Source of the DNA: Membranihabitans marinus
GTDB taxonomy: Bacteria > Bacteroidota > Bacteroidia > Chitinophagales > Saprospiraceae
Direction of reading: 5' to 3'
Length of the DNA stretch: 64,000 bases
Assembly (NCBI RefSeq): GCF_021729155.1
Contig: NZ_JAJQYA010000008.1
Location: forward strand, 1-64,000
Below the pieces are notes generated by a model, which did not search any database, had not been told where the DNA came from, and worked only from the letters and a program-made list of their open reading frames with translations. Of the stretch, positions 16,492-26,628 are shown piece after piece. Made by a program: the position numbers and the translations under genes. The number at the start of each line of letters is the position of its first letter. The stretch's first letter is position 1.

Positions 16492-17241
16492 TTAAAAATT
16501 CAGTCCCAAAGACATTACCAATCGCTTATAAGTCAAATCAAATCTAGAGATCTGATTGCCTTTTACAGTAGCAAATTCGTTTTGTTGCCACTGCATTCCC
16601 AATCCCAACTCAGCAGATAAACCCTGCCAGCTGGGTAATCTCAATCCCAATCCAGGTCTCAGTGTCATCCCTCCTTTGTGGTCAAGTAAGTGACTATCTT
16701 GGTATTGCACACCCAAACTATATCCAGCGTTTATGCGTAGGAAGGGTGACATTTCATAAGGTCGGATATAATAAGTAGTCGAAAACAAGATGGGTATGAG
16801 ATATTCACTATAATCAGCATTATAAGAATCCATTCCCGTCAACAACCCCAAAGACCAGTGCTGATTCAAACTATAGGCCATACGTAACTGAACACTTATA
16901 CCATTTAGTCTTCCATTTTGGGGGCCTACCGTGTTGGTGTTGTAGTTTATTTCACCTCCAATATCCAAATGATTTTTCAGGCGTGTAAGACCAGGTCTTC
17001 TTTCATCAAAGGATGTCATCACCTTCATATCCTCAATTAATTCCTGTGGTAAGCCCAAACTCAACTGTTTCTTGGTCTCTATGTAGACCTTTTCACCTAG
17101 GCTATCAATGGACAGTAATTTTCCTTTATAAGTTTTACCTGAAGACAGGGTAATTTTTACCAAGTCTTGATCTTGAGCATTTAATGGCCCCAGGTAAAAT
17201 ATTAGCCAAGTGAAAACAAATAGGATGATTGTCTTTTTCAT
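16492..17241 (-). CDS. Outer-membrane beta-barrel protein
   Basis: A 249-aa exported protein with signal peptide 1-22 (ending PLNAQ). A short beta domain (~25-75, LVKITLSSGKTYKGKLLSID) is followed by a barrel of about eight strands with alternating hydrophobic residues. The C terminus is MSLGLNF, the aromatic signature of outer-membrane barrels. It starts with a 4-bp overlap (17238-17241) with the LVIVD lipoprotein gene, so expression is coupled. The role is unknown; porin-like or structural functions are both possible. Confidence 0.75.
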   Translation of the reverse strand: MKKTIILFVFTWLIFYLGPLNAQDQDLVKITLSSGKTYKGKLLSIDSLGEKVYIETKKQLSLGLPQELIEDMKVMTSFDERRPGLTRLKNHLDIGGEINYNTNTVGPQNGRLNGISVQLRMAYSLNQHWSLGLLTGMDSYNADYSEYLIPILFSTTYYIRPYEMSPFLRINAGYSLGVQYQDSHLLDHKGGMTLRPGLGLRLPSWQGLSAELGLGMQWQQNEFATVKGNQISRFDLTYKRLVMSLGLNF

Positions 17242-18524
17242 GGCTTATCAACCGTTATTTCACTTAACAATTTGGGATTATCTCTTTCTGATATATCGAA
17301 CTGTGTAAATCCATCATCACCGATGACCATGAGAATATCATTGCCAAGAGCAATAACATCGTTGGCTTTAATTGATTTTATATGATTTAACAATTTGACA
17401 TCATCTCTCTGAGAAACATCTAATATTTTCAATCCAAAATCACCTTCACATAAATACAGGTATTTATCCAGTAGTGAAATGCCTTGAGGTTGAATCATCT
17501 CATAGGTTCGAATAAGATAAGGAGCATTAATATTTTCCACATCGATTACGTCCAATTGATTGACAAAGCCATTGCATTCATTGCCACTGCGCAAGGTAAC
17601 AAAGGCTGTATTGTCATTGGCTACTACAGGATCACAGGCATTGGCATGACTAAAAGAGGATTGTAACTCAGGACGGTAGGGATCTTCCAAAGAAAAAATA
17701 AACATTCCACTAGTAGAACCGATAAACAATTTGTCTTTAAACGGATAAATGGTCTCAATCCCCCAACCTATATTGGTAGAACTTATTTCTCTTGGTTTTT
17801 TTTGATCGCTGATATCAAAGGTCAATAATTGGCTGTCATTGACCCAATAGAGGGTATTGTGACTTATAGTCATCCTTGCCGTAGATCCACCCACTCCTGG
17901 ATCACCTCCTCCGGAACTGTTACTAGCATCGGCAGCCAAAAAATCAACTTCAGGTCTACCTTGCCAAAAAATATTACCAGTCTGTCGATCTGTCCAACGC
18001 ACAGAATTAAATTCAGGATCTGAACAATCTATGGTTTCTACTCTATCAGTTTTTTCATAATATGCCAAATACCCCCTATTATTTTCAAAGTAGTAATCAT
18101 TGGATACATCAGATACTCTGCTGGTCTCTTCAGGAGATAGTGGATTGGAAATATCAATAGACAATAAGTGTCCAAACTTATTGGCTAAAATTTGATTTTT
18201 TATTATGGCAAAATGAGTATTCCCCAGTATAGATATAAATGATACCGCTTGTGGATTGTTGGGATCAGAATTGTCAAAAATATGAATTCCTTTGTTCAAT
18301 TCATTGATAAAAAGGTAGTCTTGATAAGTGTATATGATCCCGGGCTGTTGGAGTGGACGCGGTTCTAATACTGAAATCCCCTCATTGTACTGCTCTTCAG
18401 ACAAATATACGGGTTCATAGACAGCGTATTCCAATTTTTCAACACATTCATCTTTTAGACAAGATGTAAAAATTCCAGAAGCGAGAACCATAAAGGTTAA
18501 AATAGCTAATTTATTCATTTCCAT
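17238..18524 (-). CDS. LVIVD-repeat beta-propeller lipoprotein
   Basis: A 428-aa lipoprotein (FTSC lipobox, Cys22; an ATG two codons in is an equally good start). The mature part is built from LVIVD-type repeats, each pairing a strand such as LFINELNKGIHIFDNSDPNNP with the next, through about residue 420. These form a surface propeller. A Gly/Ser-rich insert lies at about 200-215. It is the first gene of the minus-strand operon with the barrel and small lipoprotein. Such proteins are thought to bind ligands or partners at the cell surface; no enzyme activity is suggested. Confidence 0.82.
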   Translation of the reverse strand: MEMNKLAILTFMVLASGIFTSCLKDECVEKLEYAVYEPVYLSEEQYNEGISVLEPRPLQQPGIIYTYQDYLFINELNKGIHIFDNSDPNNPQAVSFISILGNTHFAIIKNQILANKFGHLLSIDISNPLSPEETSRVSDVSNDYYFENNRGYLAYYEKTDRVETIDCSDPEFNSVRWTDRQTGNIFWQGRPEVDFLAADASNSSGGGDPGVGGSTARMTISHNTLYWVNDSQLLTFDISDQKKPREISSTNIGWGIETIYPFKDKLFIGSTSGMFIFSLEDPYRPELQSSFSHANACDPVVANDNTAFVTLRSGNECNGFVNQLDVIDVENINAPYLIRTYEMIQPQGISLLDKYLYLCEGDFGLKILDVSQRDDVKLLNHIKSIKANDVIALGNDILMVIGDDGFTQFDISERDNPKLLSEITVDKP

Positions 18525-18593
18525 TAGATTTATTGCCCTTAAGACGAAGGTTGGGTTTGAAACGTTGGATATATTTTAAAAAAAACCTAAAAT

Positions 18594-19922
18594 TTAAATT
18601 GAATTTTTCAAAGACTGGCTATTCCTTTGGTTGTTGGCCCATCTATTGAAGCCAGTTTCCCACAAAAAAGAGGTGATTTTCTGATGATCAACGGTATTAA
18701 TTCTCGGTTGCTGAAGACGATACTGCCATTGCTGATAAAGATTGAAAATATAAGATTCTAGAGCAGGTAGTTCAGACTCCTTGTGATAAAAGACTTTACC
18801 AAAGCCATGTCCGGAAATAATGTTTTCTACTTCCTCATCTCTAATGCCATTGACCAAGGCCAAAATTGGGCTTCCCGATGCTATATACTCAAACAACTTA
18901 CCGGTTAATATGCCCTTCATCTTATCAGAAGACCAGGACAATAATAGGTTGACATGAGATTTTCTTTGAATTTCTAAGGCTTCCTTATGTGGTACTATAC
19001 CGTGATTGACCAAGATTTGTCCCAATCCATATTTTTCTAGAATACTTCTCCAAAACATGACATCTTTCCCCGCATGCATAAACTGAAGATGACTAACTTC
19101 AATATGGCCAGAGGAAATAAGATTGGACAGTGCCCGTCCAAGTAAGTCGGCCTTCTGGGCATGAGGGTAGATAATGCCTGTGTAGGCCAAGGTGAACAAA
19201 TCGTATTTTGAGATGGGCTGTTGTGGAAGCAATGAAGCATCAATTCCATTTCTCACTACTTTTACATGATCATGGTATAAGTCTATCCTTTCCTTCAAGC
19301 CCTGTGAGACGGTAATCACTTCATCTACGTCCTTGAGCAACTGACGATTCTTTTTAAAGAGATAACTATTCTCAGACATATTGGTCAACATTGGATCTCC
19401 TATAAAATCTCTATAGTCTGCAATCCAATACAAATTCGGATATTTTTTTTTCAATTTCCACGCCATGAGATGAGAATCAAATGGAGAATATGATGATATA
19501 ATAATATCCACCCCTTGTTCTTCGATAATCTTAGAAGCAATTTTCACTCCGGCATTGACGTAATAAGATCCACCTTCGTCCATAAATCGAGAGAGGATGG
19601 AATCTTTAAACCATTTCCTAAACCGCAATATTCTTGATGATCCTGCGGCATTATCGGGCACAATTAAAGAACTTCTCTTGCCAGTAAAAAAATGATAAAT
19701 CGACCGATAATCCACAGTAGGGACTTCTATTACATCTTTTTCGAGATAGTTGTATTCGTCTTGGGGTAAAAAATGTCTATTGGTAGTGGTTAAAACAAAT
19801 ATTTTTCTGGCTTCGGATTTAAGGGAATGATAAAATCGCAAATTTCTTATGGTTCCAATCCCCTTAATAGGTGGAAATTTATAATAAATACATAAGATAT
19901 TTTTCCCTTTAAATCTATTCAA
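18594..19922 (-). CDS. Glycosyltransferase family 4-like protein
   Basis: A 442-aa GT-B fold protein. The N-terminal half has a Gly-rich start (KFPPIKGIGTIRN) and a DYRDFIGDP segment typical of GT4-like enzymes acting on surface sugars. The C-terminal half contains VRNGID, the KLFEYIASGSPILAL donor-binding motif and the expected Glu. It probably transfers a sugar onto a lipid-linked or polysaccharide acceptor at the cytoplasmic face of the membrane. It lies 11 bp downstream of the mannose-1-phosphate guanylyltransferase gene on the same strand, suggesting a GDP-mannose or derived donor. Confidence 0.87.
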   Translation of the reverse strand: MNRFKGKNILCIYYKFPPIKGIGTIRNLRFYHSLKSEARKIFVLTTTNRHFLPQDEYNYLEKDVIEVPTVDYRSIYHFFTGKRSSLIVPDNAAGSSRILRFRKWFKDSILSRFMDEGGSYYVNAGVKIASKIIEEQGVDIIISSYSPFDSHLMAWKLKKKYPNLYWIADYRDFIGDPMLTNMSENSYLFKKNRQLLKDVDEVITVSQGLKERIDLYHDHVKVVRNGIDASLLPQQPISKYDLFTLAYTGIIYPHAQKADLLGRALSNLISSGHIEVSHLQFMHAGKDVMFWRSILEKYGLGQILVNHGIVPHKEALEIQRKSHVNLLLSWSSDKMKGILTGKLFEYIASGSPILALVNGIRDEEVENIISGHGFGKVFYHKESELPALESYIFNLYQQWQYRLQQPRINTVDHQKITSFLWETGFNRWANNQRNSQSLKNSI

Positions 19923-19933
19923 ACCCTTGTCAT

Positions 19934-21028
19934 TTATTCCAAATTCCAGTTGGATGCCACTTCATCCTTAACCTGTTTTATTTCCTGCTCTCTATCCTTT
20001 GGCCATATCATTAAAACATCATTGGTATCTACAATCAATAAATTGTCCACACCACTTATGACGGCTTTTTTGCCCTTCGGTAACTGCAACAATAAACCTG
20101 TAGCTCCTTCAATATAATAATTTTCTGGTTTAACATTGGTCACAATTTCATCTTCATCCTTGGCTTGAAGTTCAAATAGACTTTTCCATGTACCCAAATC
20201 ACTCCAACCTATATCCATAGGCATACAGTAAATATTCGATGATTTTTCCATAATGGCATAATCAATACTGATGGATGTCACTTGGGGGTAGCGTTCATTT
20301 ATAAAGGCTTCTTCCTCAGGGCTACCATATATATTTTCACCATATAAAGTCTGATAAATTTCTGGAGCAAAAACCGAAAATTGATGTAGAATATCTCCAG
20401 CCTTAAATAAGAAAATACCGGCATTCCAAACAAAGTCGCCAGAATCGATATATTCTTGTGCGGTCTGTGCATCTGGCTTTTCTTTAAAAGTAGCCACCTT
20501 ATATATATTCTTACCTTCAATTTGTGGTCCTGTTTGAATATATCCATAACCAGTATTGGCATGATGAGCTTGCATACCCAATGTCATTATTCCTCCCTCA
20601 GCGTCAATAAATTGGATGGCCTTGGCTAGACTGCGTACAAAAACCATCTCATTGGATATCATATGATCCGATGGCAAGAGCAATATCATTGCATTGGAAC
20701 AAATCGCTTGGATATGAAAGGAAATATAAGCTACACAAGGTCCAGTGTTTTTACGTGCAGGTTCTGAAATTATATTCTCGGCCGGTAATTCGGGGAGATG
20801 TTCTGCCACTTGGTCCACATAGTTGGCATTTGTAATAACAAATATATTGGAAGCGGGAACAATATTCAAACTCCGCTCATATGTCATCTGAATTAGGGAT
20901 TTTCCCACCCCTAGGATATCTAGAAATTGTTTTGGTTGTGAATTTCGACTGGCAGGCCAAAACCTAGAACCCACGCCACCTGCCATAATAACCACGAAAG
21001 TGTCTTTGTCCATTGCCTTGTTTATCAT
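19934..21028 (-). CDS. manC: Mannose-1-phosphate guanylyltransferase
   Basis: Makes GDP-mannose from GTP and mannose 1-phosphate for surface glycans. The 364-aa length fits the monofunctional enzyme without the isomerase domain. The nucleotidyltransferase signature MAGGVGSRFWPASR is at 15-28, with QPKQF at 31-35; further on are LLLPSDHMI, GYGYI, and FKEKPD/WNAG. An internal ATG six codons in (position 21013) would also fit. It is the first gene of the pair with the glycosyltransferase. Confidence 0.9.
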   Translation of the reverse strand: MINKAMDKDTFVVIMAGGVGSRFWPASRNSQPKQFLDILGVGKSLIQMTYERSLNIVPASNIFVITNANYVDQVAEHLPELPAENIISEPARKNTGPCVAYISFHIQAICSNAMILLLPSDHMISNEMVFVRSLAKAIQFIDAEGGIMTLGMQAHHANTGYGYIQTGPQIEGKNIYKVATFKEKPDAQTAQEYIDSGDFVWNAGIFLFKAGDILHQFSVFAPEIYQTLYGENIYGSPEEEAFINERYPQVTSISIDYAIMEKSSNIYCMPMDIGWSDLGTWKSLFELQAKDEDEIVTNVKPENYYIEGATGLLLQLPKGKKAVISGVDNLLIVDTNDVLMIWPKDREQEIKQVKDEVASNWNLE

Positions 21029-21348
21029 CTTATAGGATATAAATAGTAAACGAATCTAATCTAATATTTTGGAATAGCTAAAAAAGGAGTCCAATAAAAT
21101 TCCACTATATAAAGTAAACTTAACATTGACGCCAAATTATATATTTGTAAAAATAAATTAAATTGACTTTTTAGAAAGGGAATGATTATCGTTCTTCCTG
21201 AAATATTTCTCCGCACAGTAATCTGGATTAGAAAGCTTATTAAGGTATTTACTAAAGTTGATCTTAAAAGATGTTGACAAAAGAATAACAGCGATTTTAG
21301 TTAATATTGTATGGTGGAAGAAACATTTATAAAAACTACAATAAAACC
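21029..21348. other. Divergent promoter region
   Basis: A 320-bp AT-rich gap between the divergent guanylyltransferase and acyltransferase-like genes. A TATATTTG box (21140-21147, + strand) fits TAnnTTTG but lies 200 bp from the next start. Nothing else is recognised. Confidence 0.35.
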
Positions 21349-22023
21349 ATGATTACCATCAAAGGTCGGATATTAAAAACCCACTATTACGCGAATTCCA
21401 TTCCATCTATATCCGCCCAAATATATGCCATGACGGCTATTCCAAAATCTCCTCCATGGTATGTTACTGTAAATCAACCCACTAGATGGATTGATTTGGA
21501 ATCCGATTTTAGATTGGGTTATTCCAAAAGACTTCAAAAATATTTACGCAACGATGTAATGGAAGAATTCACCATTCACCGTCCACTGATTATCCCAGAT
21601 ATCTTAGAAATGTTTAATTCAACCATTGAGGCCAAAAATCTAAATTCATATCCTTCCTCCATTGTACGGATCCAAGACAACTACTATTATTCTGAAATAC
21701 ACCATAGAAAACTAGGTCGACTGGCGGCGCATCTATGTATCGGGGACAAAGACAACAAAATCGCAATGGGTTACATTAATGCTTCCAATTTCAGAAAGTT
21801 TGAAGACAAACATTCCGCCAGGATAGCTAGCATAGCCAATAAAGCCCTATTTGACAACGATTTGCATTATTTGCAATCCTTGGGATATCAAACCTATGAT
21901 ATGGTAGGTATTACGGAACCCATGAATCAAATGAAAAAAGAATTCGGTGGAAAAATTTTACCGACATATACCCATATTCCGAGCATAATATATGGTTTAG
22001 ATTATTTGAGAAAGCGATTTTAA
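21349..22023 (+). CDS. GNAT/FemAB-like acyltransferase, uncharacterised
   Basis: A 224-aa protein from the ATG at 21349; a TTG-initiated frame 14 codons longer is unlikely. The closing segment (LGYQTYDMVGITEPMNQMKKEFGGKI) resembles the end of GNAT-fold enzymes such as FemAB- or lipid-linked acyltransferases, where the FGG turn contacts the acyl donor. The middle (HHRKLGRLAAHLCIGDKDNKIAMGYI) could form the central sheet. The substrate is unknown. Its location between a sugar-nucleotide gene and asparagine synthetase suggests acylation in surface-glycan biosynthesis. Its 3' end overlaps the convergent asparagine synthetase gene by 27 bp. Confidence 0.55.
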   Translation: MITIKGRILKTHYYANSIPSISAQIYAMTAIPKSPPWYVTVNQPTRWIDLESDFRLGYSKRLQKYLRNDVMEEFTIHRPLIIPDILEMFNSTIEAKNLNSYPSSIVRIQDNYYYSEIHHRKLGRLAAHLCIGDKDNKIAMGYINASNFRKFEDKHSARIASIANKALFDNDLHYLQSLGYQTYDMVGITEPMNQMKKEFGGKILPTYTHIPSIIYGLDYLRKRF

Positions 22024-23820
22024 AACTTCATGTTGTTGATTCAAACTCGTTTCTCGCCAGTGTAACCAAGTCCACACCCTCCATATCAAATCCCATTTGG
22101 GTTTTTTATGCATAGATTTAACAAAATGGTTGATATCGATGAATTCACTTATCAAATCTTTTTTATCGTGAATATCTTTTATAATCATTGTGGTATTTTT
22201 CTTTAAAAAATAATTTTGAGGGGAGGTATAACCTTGTTTACGATACCGCTTATTTAATTTCTCTGGCAGTTTCCCTTCGAAAATTTCCCTCAACATAAAT
22301 TTGCGAACTCCTTCCCTAATCTTATAATCATCGGGCAAATTAACCACAAATTCTACTAATCTATAATCTAAAAAAGGACAACGAGACTCAATACCATGAT
22401 ACATAGAATTGCGATCTAAAGCGTGTAACATCACAGGTAACCCCATACCAAATAAGGCGTTTTGAGAAACATCATATAAATCCCCTTGAAAAGGACTCAC
22501 ATGAGAATCGACAATATCTTCCCTCCACACTTCGTTATGGGATGAGCGATACCAGTCGTAGTCAACATTACCTCGCATATTTCTAAAACTATTCCACTTC
22601 TTTTTTAGAGTCTCTACTGGGTATTGATTCTTAATCCCCATAGAATAAAACTCTTGAAAAAACTGCACCTTATCCTTTCGCCATAGATTTTTGAGATGGA
22701 AGTAATGAAACTTAGTATATCCTCCAAAGATTTCATCGGCTCCCTGACCATTTAAAATAACTTTCACCCCTTCCGATGATATTTTTTTCTTTAATAAAAA
22801 AGAAGCGAATACGGCAAACGAACCGACGGGAATGTCTTGTAAATACCCCAGATTGCCCAAATTTTCAATAAAACTATCCCAAGTTACGGTATTTTTATGG
22901 AGAGGTTTATGCATTTCATCAGCCAATATTTGTGCAAATGGAGATTCATCGTTGACAAAATCAGGAAAAGCAGCATTGTACAATTTAAATGATTTAGCCC
23001 CTAGTTCGGCCACAGTCAGTGCAATCACACTACTGTCGATACCTCCTGAAACCGTCACGCCAACTTGAACGTCTGACCGCAATCGAATATCTACCGAATC
23101 TTGAAACAAGGCCAACAATTGTTGAGGGTCTGGATCAACGGTTTCCTTTTTAATCGAATAATATCTGGATATTTTAAGTTCTTGATGCAGTATATCATAG
23201 ACTCCATAATGACCTGCCGGAAAGGATTTTATTTTATCGTAAAGGGTGTGATTATTGTGCACCAATCTACCTCGCAAAAAATAATCATTTTGATTTTTGA
23301 TATCAAGATCAGTACCTGCTATAGGCAGCAATTGTTTAATTTCCGATGCCAAGGCGAAATGTTGATCAAAATGGGTATAATACAATGGTTTTATGCCAAA
23401 ACGGTCACGGGCGATAAATACCTGCTCACAGTCTTTCTGATAAATAGCCATGGCCCACATCCCATTAAATTTATGCAAACACTGAGGACCCCATGCATGA
23501 TATGCCTTTAAAATGACTTCGGTATCGGACTCTGTTTTAAACATATATCCCAAGGACAGTAATTCATTCCTGATTTCAATAAAATTAAACAAACAGCCAT
23601 TAAAGATAATGACATTGTTTTCATCATACATTGGTTGATTGGATCTTGTGTGTATATCCAAGATAGAAAGCCTATTGTGTGCCATTCCACAATGTTCCCC
23701 CATGCAAATTCCGGTATGATCGGGCCCCCGATGTTGAGCTAAATCACTCATTTGACGAAGGGTTGATTCTACAATATAAGGGTCAATACTAGGATTGTGA
23801 TATAAGGCAATTGAACACAT
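21997..23820 (-). CDS. asnB: Asparagine synthetase (glutamine-hydrolysing)
   Basis: A 607-aa class II glutamine amidotransferase. Cys2 is the glutaminase nucleophile (start MCSI rather than the usual MCGI), with RGPD at 31-34 and NGCLFNF near 74-80. The synthetase domain carries the PP-loop SGGIDSS (258-264), NGQGADEIFGGY and CPFLDYRLVEF. It forms asparagine from aspartate, glutamine and ATP. Longer paralogues in polysaccharide loci amidate sugar acids or related substrates, so with manC and a glycosyltransferase nearby a glycan role is possible. The 3' end overlaps the convergent gene by 27 bp. Confidence 0.92.
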   Translation of the reverse strand: MCSIALYHNPSIDPYIVESTLRQMSDLAQHRGPDHTGICMGEHCGMAHNRLSILDIHTRSNQPMYDENNVIIFNGCLFNFIEIRNELLSLGYMFKTESDTEVILKAYHAWGPQCLHKFNGMWAMAIYQKDCEQVFIARDRFGIKPLYYTHFDQHFALASEIKQLLPIAGTDLDIKNQNDYFLRGRLVHNNHTLYDKIKSFPAGHYGVYDILHQELKISRYYSIKKETVDPDPQQLLALFQDSVDIRLRSDVQVGVTVSGGIDSSVIALTVAELGAKSFKLYNAAFPDFVNDESPFAQILADEMHKPLHKNTVTWDSFIENLGNLGYLQDIPVGSFAVFASFLLKKKISSEGVKVILNGQGADEIFGGYTKFHYFHLKNLWRKDKVQFFQEFYSMGIKNQYPVETLKKKWNSFRNMRGNVDYDWYRSSHNEVWREDIVDSHVSPFQGDLYDVSQNALFGMGLPVMLHALDRNSMYHGIESRCPFLDYRLVEFVVNLPDDYKIREGVRKFMLREIFEGKLPEKLNKRYRKQGYTSPQNYFLKKNTTMIIKDIHDKKDLISEFIDINHFVKSMHKKPKWDLIWRVWTWLHWRETSLNQQHEVLKSLSQII

Positions 23821-23988
23821 ACATTAAGTTTCTTATAGGATATTAATATAAACTTATATATATCAGTAAAAAATTAACATATTAAGAAACAGTTAACAAT
23901 AAACCACAATTCGCACCAAATTCATCTTAAATATTTGGCAAATTATGTATTATGCTGACATATATAACTAGTTTAAGCTTAAATCTAT

Positions 23989-25200
23989 TTATTTTTTTTG
24001 TAAACGACAAGCATTTAAGCTTATTATTAATAATAAAAAACCAGTAATTATATTTAGACTAGAAAAGGATAATCCCAAATCTAACATATAGCCATAGAGA
24101 GGCGGTGCCATGGCAGAACTCAACACCAACATAAATGTAAAAACACTCTGTAAATGTCCGATTCGCTCAATACCATAAATCTCTGCAACCACAGAAGATC
24201 GCAACACCCCATTTAACCCCATAGTAACTCCAGTCATTACCAAAAATATGCCGGCCCCCAACATACCAGGCACCCATGCCAAAACTAACACCCCAATAAC
24301 CATGGGCAACGGATAAAATGGAAATATTTTTCTAGCCGTAAATTGATCAGTTAGCCATCCCCCATATAAAGTGAACAACAATCTTGCTCCGGCATAGCCC
24401 ATAAATAGAAAAGAATATAGTTCCATAGACCAGCCCTTTTCTTCAGCCAATACATATTGATAGAAAAAAAGGCCAGTTGTCATAAAACTAATAAAGGTTA
24501 TCGGCATCATTAACATCCAAAACTTGGACTCCTTGATCACAGTTTTTAGATACTTTCTCTCATCTTGGCTTCTCTCTTTGGATTTACTCAATCGACTAAC
24601 AGCCGATTGAGGATCTAAATCAGATAAATCCATTTTAATCAACATAGGCCACAAGGTCAACAACATCAATATGACACCAACTATAAAACCTGCACGCCAA
24701 TGAAAAGCGGAAATAACCAATCCAATCATAAGCGGAAAGATCATTTCTCCAATTGAAAAGCCCAGGGACGCTATACTAATGGCCTTCCCTCTTTCGGAAT
24801 CAAATCGACGGGCGAGTACACTAAAGGCAATATGAGGGAATAGGCCCTGCCCCCCCAATCTCAATCCGATAATAGCTATAAATATCATCCATGGCCAATA
24901 TGAAGCGGCAAATATTATTCCCGACACCAATAACAACAACATGGTTTTGGAAGCAAATTCTTTGACCGGGATGTAATCCATCAGCTTTCCAAACCTAAAT
25001 AAGAGAAAAGAAGCCAAAATGGTGGCAACTGCATAATAACTTCCAAACTCAGACTTACTTAATCCAAATTCTCTGAGTATAAATGGTACAAAAAGAGAGA
25101 TATAAAAAGTCTGTCCCAAACTCGAATAAAAAGTCAGAGCCCCTCCAAAGGCAACGGGTTTGGTATGACTCTTTAGAAAAGAGCGATAATTAGTCTCCAT
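23989..25200 (-). CDS. MFS transporter
   Basis: A 403-aa integral membrane protein with about 12 hydrophobic helices and a central charged loop (around residues 195-220, LSDLDPQSAVSRLSKSKERS). The loop between helices 2 and 3 has the MFS-like RFGKLMDYIP. The first half shows GLGFSIGEM. This is the major-facilitator plan, resembling oxalate/formate antiporter-type or monocarboxylate transporters. The substrate and direction of transport cannot be read. It is monocistronic, 168 bp upstream of asnB on the same strand. Confidence 0.87.
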   Translation of the reverse strand: METNYRSFLKSHTKPVAFGGALTFYSSLGQTFYISLFVPFILREFGLSKSEFGSYYAVATILASFLLFRFGKLMDYIPVKEFASKTMLLLLVSGIIFAASYWPWMIFIAIIGLRLGGQGLFPHIAFSVLARRFDSERGKAISIASLGFSIGEMIFPLMIGLVISAFHWRAGFIVGVILMLLTLWPMLIKMDLSDLDPQSAVSRLSKSKERSQDERKYLKTVIKESKFWMLMMPITFISFMTTGLFFYQYVLAEEKGWSMELYSFLFMGYAGARLLFTLYGGWLTDQFTARKIFPFYPLPMVIGVLVLAWVPGMLGAGIFLVMTGVTMGLNGVLRSSVVAEIYGIERIGHLQSVFTFMLVLSSAMAPPLYGYMLDLGLSFSSLNIITGFLLLIISLNACRLQKK

Positions 25201-25694
25201 GAAAAGCGATTTAACTTGACTTCACTTGCGCAAAGCGAAAAACACAGGTGATTTTACTAAAACGCAAACTTACGACAAAACCTAATAAAGCTCAGTTTTA
25301 TACTAAGTTTTCTTAGAGTTAATTCTGCAAATAGGCCAAATATTTAAATTAATTTGCCAACCCATGGTTTTAGATGAAAAAATCAAACAAAAAATTCGTC
25401 CATCGCTAATTTCAAATTCTATTAATATCAATTGTTATGTTATTGTACAAATGTCCAATTTAGCAGAGGATGGCAGTTTGAGAATTTGGCCATAATTTAC
25501 AAAAAGTAATGTTCAACTTGCGGAGACAGGATAATATACGATTTGCAGGAAAACAATATTTTCTCGTTACAACATTCTATAGAACCTAAGAAAATCCGTG
25601 ATATGGAAGATACCATATAAGGTTAGAAAAGTAAATAAGCCATTTTATTAAATAAACTATCCCTAAATAAAGATAAAATGTTAATTATCCACCT
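25201..25694. other. Intergenic region, nothing recognised
   Basis: A 494-bp AT-rich gap between two minus-strand genes. A 43-codon frame on + (25364-25495) has no family resemblance and is not called. No hairpin-array units, MITE ends or clear terminator are present. Confidence 0.5.
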
Positions 25695-26426
25695 CTACTT
25701 AACCGAGGTATCACAGTGGTAAGTAGATATTTTGTAGCCCTGTCCTTGCTGCTGGAGTTGTATTTCCTGTATTTTCCCATCTTCAGTTAGAGTAAAATAA
25801 TGAATTTTTCCCACTTGGCGCTGAAAGACAGGATATATCATTTCACTGCTTTCTGTCACAAAAAGGTTGGAATATATGGTATACATCAAATAATATGCTT
25901 CATTAAAATCCGCATTGTCAATGATATAATCTTCAGATATACAGGATGATACTGTTCTGCGAATAAAATGGATGCCTTCATCAAAGTCCATTTCTATTTT
26001 CTTTCCAGCCTTTGCCCCACTTTGCAATCCAGATTCTATCTGTCCTTGGCTTTTATACACCGAACTCACAAGGTCAATTCCTCGCAGAGATTGAGTGGTC
26101 AACAAGGGTTCCATCCTTGCCAAATCTCCATCGAATACATAACCTGTGTCTTGCTTAATAATCACTTTTACCCAATGACCTCCTACACCTAATCCTTCTG
26201 CTATTTCCTGGTACAAAGTTTTAGACTTTATCGACATATCCACTACCCTAGCCTGTTGTCCATAATAGAATTTACCTACTTTATTACTTGACTTATCAGC
26301 TGTTTCATACATAGTGGTTCCCTGATGATTCCACACATATAGATTTTGACCAAATCCATAGCTGGACTGGCCATAACCGGCAAATAAAATCAAAATATTA
26401 AATACAGTAAATACAATCGCTTTCAT
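25695..26426 (-). CDS. Exported SH3-domain protein
   Basis: A 243-aa protein with an N-terminal signal (1-19, ending AGYGQ). A bacterial SH3 (SH3b) domain spans about residues 28-100, with LYVWNHQGTTMYETADKSS at its start and GGHWVKVIIKQDTGYVFDG at its end, the usual SH3b closing strand. The remaining ~140 residues show no known domain but contain a YxxMYTIYSNLF segment and a Cys pair. SH3b domains bind peptidoglycan or cell-wall ligands in exported proteins. It is divergent from the tricorn protease gene. Confidence 0.77.
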   Translation of the reverse strand: MKAIVFTVFNILILFAGYGQSSYGFGQNLYVWNHQGTTMYETADKSSNKVGKFYYGQQARVVDMSIKSKTLYQEIAEGLGVGGHWVKVIIKQDTGYVFDGDLARMEPLLTTQSLRGIDLVSSVYKSQGQIESGLQSGAKAGKKIEMDFDEGIHFIRRTVSSCISEDYIIDNADFNEAYYLMYTIYSNLFVTESSEMIYPVFQRQVGKIHYFTLTEDGKIQEIQLQQQGQGYKISTYHCDTSVK

Positions 26427-26628
26427 AATTTAAGATTTATGCAACCCAAAACATTTTTCGAAGTAGATTTATTGTAATTTTCTTCTCGTATTTCCAATAG
26501 TAATCGTTTTATTTTTTTAAAAAAATAGTCCAACAATATATTTTAATGAATATAGGGAATGTAAAATATATTATATTAGGAGCTCAGCAGATGTCGCCTA
26601 AATATTTATTTAAACTATCTATCGCGCT

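Noticed and set aside
25364-25495. 43-codon frame between the MFS and SH3 genes
   Set aside because: No known family and no supporting signals in a long AT-rich gap.
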